Assembly (NCBI GenBank): GCA_019120575.1
Contig: DWUU01000049.1
Coordinates: 1 to 34,007 of the forward strand
From: Candidatus Mediterraneibacter quadrami
GTDB taxonomy: Bacteria > Bacillota > Clostridia > Lachnospirales > Lachnospiraceae
Reading direction: 5' to 3'
Length of the DNA: 34,007 nucleotides
Shown piece by piece: positions 30,841-34,007 of the stretch. Each line of letters opens with the position of its first letter. The first letter of the stretch is position 1. A program made the translations under genes and the position numbers. The notes beneath the pieces were generated by a model that made no database searches, was not told the origin of the DNA, and was given only the letters and a program-made list of their open reading frames with translations.

Positions 30841-31746
30841 CTAATTGTTCCTTTCTGATTGTAAATAGTTCAGCACCATAATGGCGATCCTGAATGTCAT
30901 GGCGTCTTCAAAAAGACGGATGTCAAGGCCCGTATGTTTTTCAATCTGGTCCAGACGGTAGATCAGCGTATTGCGGTGCATATGGAGCTGGCGGGATGTC
31001 TCTGCTATATTGAGATTGTTCTGAAAAAAACGGTTGACGGTTCCCAGCGTCTCCTCATCAAACGAGTTCGGGATATCCGCCCCGAATATCTCTTTCAGAA
31101 AACTTTCGCACAGAGAAACCGGGAGCTGATAGATCAGGCGGCCGATGCCCAGCTCATTGTACGGAAATACGGTCTGCTCCGAATAAAAGAGTCTGCCAAC
31201 CCGCAGTGCCAGGCTGGTCTCCCGGAATGCTTCCGGAAGATCGGTCAGGCTGTCAAACAGAAAACTGTAAGACAGCCGGATCTGCACCAGTGCCTCCGTA
31301 TTCAGTGTATCCACGATCATGCGGGCGATACGGCGGCTGTCCTTCTCGCTTTCACCGGACCGCACCGGCCGGAGAACCGCTACCGTACGTTCAGTCACCG
31401 GTACGAGATACGTCTTCGTCTGCGCCGGAAACAGGCTTTTTAATATTTCCATGACCGTCTCATCTATCTCTTTTGTTTCAAACAGAAACAGGATGCGCTG
31501 CTCATCAGGATTGATATGAAGCCTTGCCGCCCGTTCTGCAATGTCATATGCCGGTATCCCTCCGGTCATCAGCCCCTGAAGGAAATCAGCTTTATTGTAT
31601 TTTTCCCTGTAGGCCGTGCACAGGCATCGGATCTGGGTGAGCGCCTGTTCGGCCTCCTCAGGGGAATCCGCCGTCACGTCCATCGTGATCCCGGTGATGC
31701 GTTTCAGTTCCGCAAGCGCCTTTGCAAGTTCCTGTGTGTGCTCCAT
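30841..31746 (-). CDS. CdaR/PucR-type transcriptional regulator
   Basis: A 301-residue regulator. The C-terminal PucR-type HTH is clear: FFQNNLNIAETSRQLHMHRN followed by TLIYRLDQIEKHTGLDIR. The middle resembles the GGDEF-like domain of CdaR proteins. CdaR relatives control sugar-acid or purine genes, but the target here is unknown; neighbours are a DUF6106-like gene and msmK. The ATG at 31746 was chosen (GGAG 6 nt upstream); the ATG at 31758 overlaps that Shine-Dalgarno. It lies behind the msmK terminator, so it needs its own promoter, which I could not define. Confidence 0.88.
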   Translation of the reverse strand: MEHTQELAKALAELKRITGITMDVTADSPEEAEQALTQIRCLCTAYREKYNKADFLQGLMTGGIPAYDIAERAARLHINPDEQRILFLFETKEIDETVMEILKSLFPAQTKTYLVPVTERTVAVLRPVRSGESEKDSRRIARMIVDTLNTEALVQIRLSYSFLFDSLTDLPEAFRETSLALRVGRLFYSEQTVFPYNELGIGRLIYQLPVSLCESFLKEIFGADIPNSFDEETLGTVNRFFQNNLNIAETSRQLHMHRNTLIYRLDQIEKHTGLDIRLFEDAMTFRIAIMVLNYLQSERNN

Positions 31747-31772
31747 AATCCTCTCCATGATTTCAATGAAAA

Positions 31773-31801
31773 GGGCTGCACTCAGTAACTAAGTGCAGCC
31801 C
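31773..31801 (-). terminator. Terminator of msmK
   Basis: GGGCTGCACT (31773-31782) and AGTGCAGCCC (31792-31801) form a perfect 10-bp stem with a 9-nt loop, followed on the minus strand by TTTTCATTG. It lies about 100 nt past the msmK stop. Confidence 0.85.
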
Positions 31802-31835
31802 CCTCGTATTATAATAGATAAGCGGTAAGCTTGCC

Positions 31836-31888
31836 GGTCAGGCTGACCAGCGGTGAATAGCATCTTTGCGACCGCCTAGCTGCTATTC
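31836..31888 (-). other. Structured 3'-UTR of msmK
   Basis: Two further inverted repeats lie between the msmK stop and its terminator: GGTCA/TGACC (31836-31848) and GAATAGCA/TGCTATTC (31855-31862 / 31881-31888). No coding frame or known RNA family is recognised. It could be a stabilising 3'-UTR or the source of a small RNA. Confidence 0.35.
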
Positions 31889-31901
31889 CAATTTTAAGGC
31901 A

Positions 31902-33014
31902 TTAGTTTGTAATCGTCAACTCTGTCTCTTTGTCGAATACGTGGATCTTCTCCATGTCGAGTGCGAATACAGCCTTGTCGCCTGTTCTCAGTGTCGTACG
32001 CGGGTTAACACGTGCTGTCATCTGAGTTCCCTCTACATCGAAGTACAGGAATACTTCTGCGCCGAGCAGCTCGTATACTTTGATCGTAGATGTGATCACG
32101 CTGTCCGGTGAGTTGCTGATGAATGCCTCTGAATCATGTACATCTTCCGGACGGATACCAAGAACAACTGTCTTTCCGTCATATCCGCCATCGATGAGTG
32201 CTTTCTTCTTGGAAGCCGGTACTTTCAGTACATGGTCGCCAACTGTAAGCGTTACATCCTGGCCGTTTACTTTACATACAGCATCCATGAAGTTCATCTG
32301 CGGAGATCCGATGAATCCTGCCACGAACAGGTTGCACGGTGTATTGTAAAGGTTCTGCGGTGTATCTACCTGCTGTACAACACCGTCTTTCATAACGACG
32401 ATTCTTGTACCAAGTGTCATAGCCTCTGTCTGGTCATGTGTTACATAGATGATCGTAGCGCCCAGATTCTCATGAAGTTTGGAGATCTCGATACGCATCT
32501 GAACTCTCAGTTTTGCATCCAGGTTGGAGAGCGGCTCGTCCATCAGGAACACCTTCGGGTTACGAACGATCGCACGTCCCATGGCAACACGCTGTCTCTG
32601 ACCACCGGAAAGAGCCTTCGGCTTACGGTCAAGCAGCTTCTCAAGGTCAAGGATTCTTGCAGCCTCGCGAACCTTCTTGTCGATCTCGTCCTTCGGAACC
32701 TTGCGGAGCTTCAGTCCGAATGCCATGTTGTCATATACTGTCATATGCGGATACAGAGCGTAGTTCTGGAATACCATCGCGATATCACGGTCCTTCGGCT
32801 CTACATCGTTCATTACCTTGCCGTCGATCTTCAGCGTACCGCCGGAGATGTCCTCAAGTCCTGCAACCATACGAAGTGTTGTAGATTTACCACATCCTGA
32901 AGGACCTACGAAGATGATAAACTCTTTGTCTTCGATCTCAAGGTTGAAGTCCTTAACTGCGTGGAATCCGTTAGGATAAATTTTCTGAATGCCTTCAAGT
33001 GATAAGCTTGCCAT
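31902..33014 (-). CDS. msmK: Multi-sugar ABC transporter ATPase, MsmK/UgpC type
   Basis: A 370-residue ATPase of CUT1 importers. Motifs: Walker A GPSGCGKST (about 39-47), Q-loop VFQNYALYPHM, signature LSGGQRQRVAMGRA, Walker B VFLMDEPLSNLDAKLR and switch THDQTEAM. A C-terminal OB-fold (TOBE) regulatory domain includes GIRPEDVH. Such ATPases are often shared by several sugar transporters, and the importer at 26228-29246 lacks one. The start at 33014 has GGAGG 9 nt upstream; the frame stays open to 33668 across the promoter but this is not coding. Monocistronic, with its own promoter and terminator. Confidence 0.97.
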   Translation of the reverse strand: MASLSLEGIQKIYPNGFHAVKDFNLEIEDKEFIIFVGPSGCGKSTTLRMVAGLEDISGGTLKIDGKVMNDVEPKDRDIAMVFQNYALYPHMTVYDNMAFGLKLRKVPKDEIDKKVREAARILDLEKLLDRKPKALSGGQRQRVAMGRAIVRNPKVFLMDEPLSNLDAKLRVQMRIEISKLHENLGATIIYVTHDQTEAMTLGTRIVVMKDGVVQQVDTPQNLYNTPCNLFVAGFIGSPQMNFMDAVCKVNGQDVTLTVGDHVLKVPASKKKALIDGGYDGKTVVLGIRPEDVHDSEAFISNSPDSVITSTIKVYELLGAEVFLYFDVEGTQMTARVNPRTTLRTGDKAVFALDMEKIHVFDKETELTITN

Positions 33015-33060
33015 TTTGTATAGCCTCCTTAAAAAAATGGTTTTCGTTGAATCTGAAGTC

Positions 33061-33089
33061 AGTATAATCCGTAACAGCGGATCCGGCAA
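33061..33089 (-). promoter_or_regulatory. msmK promoter
   Basis: On the minus strand TTGCCG (33084-33089) and TATACT (33061-33066) are exactly 17 nt apart, 47 nt upstream of the msmK start. The spacer contains the palindrome CGGATCCG, of unknown significance. Confidence 0.75.
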
Positions 33090-33216
33090 TGTCACGAATG
33101 ACCAAAAAAACGATTTAAAAGTGTACATTTCAACCATAATACGGTCAAAACCGACAGAAATGCCGCATAATAAAGGCGCAGCGCACAGATAACGGCACAG
33201 CGCACATGCCGGCAGA

Positions 33217-33245
33217 TTGACGGACACCGGCAAATCATTTAAAAT
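33217..33245 (+). promoter_or_regulatory. Promoter of the cyclophilin gene
   Basis: TTGACG (33217-33222) and TAAAAT (33240-33245) are exactly 17 nt apart. The leader is about 70 nt and holds a small hairpin. Confidence 0.75.
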
Positions 33246-33320
33246 AAGTACGGCATCTGCCGGATCTGTTCCGGCGGAAGGCACCAGAAACTTACAATCA
33301 ATATAAAGGAGACGTATATT

Positions 33321-33839
33321 ATGGCAAATCCAGTTGTAACATTTGAAATGGAAAACGGCGATATCATGAAAGCGGAACTGTACCCGGAAATCGCCCCGAA
33401 TACGGTCCGGAACTTTATCTCCCTGGTTAATAAAGGCTTCTATGACGGCCTGATCTTCCACCGTGTGATCCGCGGCTTCATGATCCAGGGCGGATGCCCG
33501 GACGGAAACGGCACGGGCGGCCCGGGATACACGATCAAAGGCGAATTCTCCCAGAACGGATTTAAAAACGATCTGGCGCACGATCCCGGCGTCCTCTCCA
33601 TGGCAAGAGCCATGCATCCGGACTCTGCGGGAAGCCAGTTCTTTATCATGCACGAGAAATCCCCGCATCTTGACGGCGCATATGCGGCGTTCGGAAAGAT
33701 CATTGAAGGAATGGACACAGTAAATAAAATCGCTGAAACCGCGACAGACTACAGCGACCGCCCGCTTGAAGACCAGCGGATGAAAAAAGTTACTGTGGAT
33801 ACATTCGGAGAAACATACGACGAGCCGGAGAAGATGTAA
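33321..33839 (+). CDS. Peptidyl-prolyl cis-trans isomerase, cyclophilin type
   Basis: A 172-residue cytoplasmic cyclophilin that catalyses proline isomerisation in folding proteins. Core motifs: FHRVIRGFMIQGG (catalytic Arg), GEFSQNGFKNDL, SMARAMHPDSAGSQFFI and HLDGAYAAFGKIIEGMD. No signal peptide is present. The position of the Trp that binds cyclosporin in human CypA is Tyr/Ala here, common in bacterial members. AAAGGAG lies 8 nt upstream of the start. Monocistronic, with its own promoter; a palindromic repeat lies in its 3' region. Confidence 0.96.
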   Translation: MANPVVTFEMENGDIMKAELYPEIAPNTVRNFISLVNKGFYDGLIFHRVIRGFMIQGGCPDGNGTGGPGYTIKGEFSQNGFKNDLAHDPGVLSMARAMHPDSAGSQFFIMHEKSPHLDGAYAAFGKIIEGMDTVNKIAETATDYSDRPLEDQRMKKVTVDTFGETYDEPEKM

Positions 33840-33888
33840 AATTCCTGTTTATCTAACTGAGTGTCAAAGCACAGCACTGAATACTGCA

Positions 33889-33997
33889 AAAGAATTTTAT
33901 CAGAATGCGGATTCACGGAATAAGGGATAAAACCTTCCCGTCTCCGGTACGGCTTTATCCCTTATTTCGTGAAAGTTGCATCCGATGGAAATTCTTC
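33889..33997 (+). repeat. Palindromic repeat element in the cyclophilin 3' region (contains repeat copy 2)
   Basis: 33912-33931 and 33954-33973 form a 20-bp stem with one mismatch and a 22-nt loop. Outside it the arms continue with interruptions (AAGAATTT and GRATGC blocks) to about 33889 and 33997, giving an imperfect palindrome of about 108 bp. Its left part, 33899-33947, matches 127-175 (reverse complement) at 48 of 49 bases. No T tract follows the stem, so it is not a standard terminator. The window ends 10 nt later. Confidence 0.8.
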
Positions 33998-34007
33998 TGA
34001 GATTCTG

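Larger units (their letters stand above)
33015..33320. other. Intergenic region between msmK and the cyclophilin gene
   Basis: About 306 bp with divergent promoters (listed separately). The middle (33170-33215) has GC-rich short repeats of the type GCGCA-CAG without a clear palindrome. A small GCCGGA/TCCGGC hairpin (33258-33274) lies in the cyclophilin leader. No coding frame is supported. Confidence 0.6.

Noticed and set aside
33015-33668. N-terminal extension of msmK to 33668
   Set aside because: It would cross the msmK promoter and the start of the divergent cyclophilin gene; GGAGG and family length fix the start at 33014.

Overview
The window (about 34 kb, moderately GC-rich, densely packed) looks like chromosomal DNA of an anaerobic Firmicute of class Clostridia, most likely Lachnospiraceae. 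This rests on strong GGAGG ribosome-binding sites, classical TTGACA/TATAAT promoters, a pyrK-pyrD type 1B dihydroorotate dehydrogenase, and families I associate with Lachnospiraceae (DUF3793 plus flavodoxin, DUF6110 plus P-type ATPase, DUF4179 anti-sigma). No phage, transposase, integrase or CRISPR array is visible. The taxonomic call is inference from gene content.

Left third (1-8250). A reverse-strand operon carries a zinc-ribbon/CD225 membrane protein, a DUF2752 membrane protein, pyrF, pyrK and pyrD. Upstream of it is a fusion of a TetM-like ribosomal-protection GTPase with a C-terminal Rae1/YacP-type NYN nuclease. Its ribosome-binding site lies in a 14-bp hairpin stem that also encloses a five-codon leader ORF. 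A membrane-anchored polysaccharide deacetylase precedes it. Then come tRNA-Gln(CTG) and tRNA-Pro(CGG) under one consensus promoter, separated by a terminator-like hairpin.

Middle (8250-21100). An alpha/beta hydrolase with a Cys nucleophile diverges from a LysR regulator. A reverse-strand metal cluster encodes a 26-residue membrane peptide, DUF6110, a P1B ATPase, a membrane-anchored HMA protein and a Fur-family regulator. A TetR regulator, a heterodimeric ABC transporter, DUF3793 and flavodoxin follow. The ABC operon and the DUF3793-flavodoxin operon share a GTTAG-N6-CTAAC operator, so they probably form one regulon, possibly for iron limitation. An ECF sigma / DUF4179 anti-sigma pair closes this region.

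Right third (21100-34007). A raffinose-family sugar locus: divergent AraC activator; solute-binding lipoprotein and two CUT1 permeases; GH36 alpha-galactosidase; GH13 amylosucrase/sucrose-hydrolase-like enzyme; and dapF, coupled to its end. The transporter lacks its own ATPase; a monocistronic MsmK-type ATPase at 31902-33014 probably serves it. A CdaR/PucR-type regulator, a small membrane protein and a cyclophilin complete the region.

A 49-bp sequence (48/49 identical) lies in the 3' untranslated region of both the first and last genes (pyrD and the cyclophilin), in the same sense relative to each gene. At the right end it is half of an imperfect palindrome of about 108 bp.
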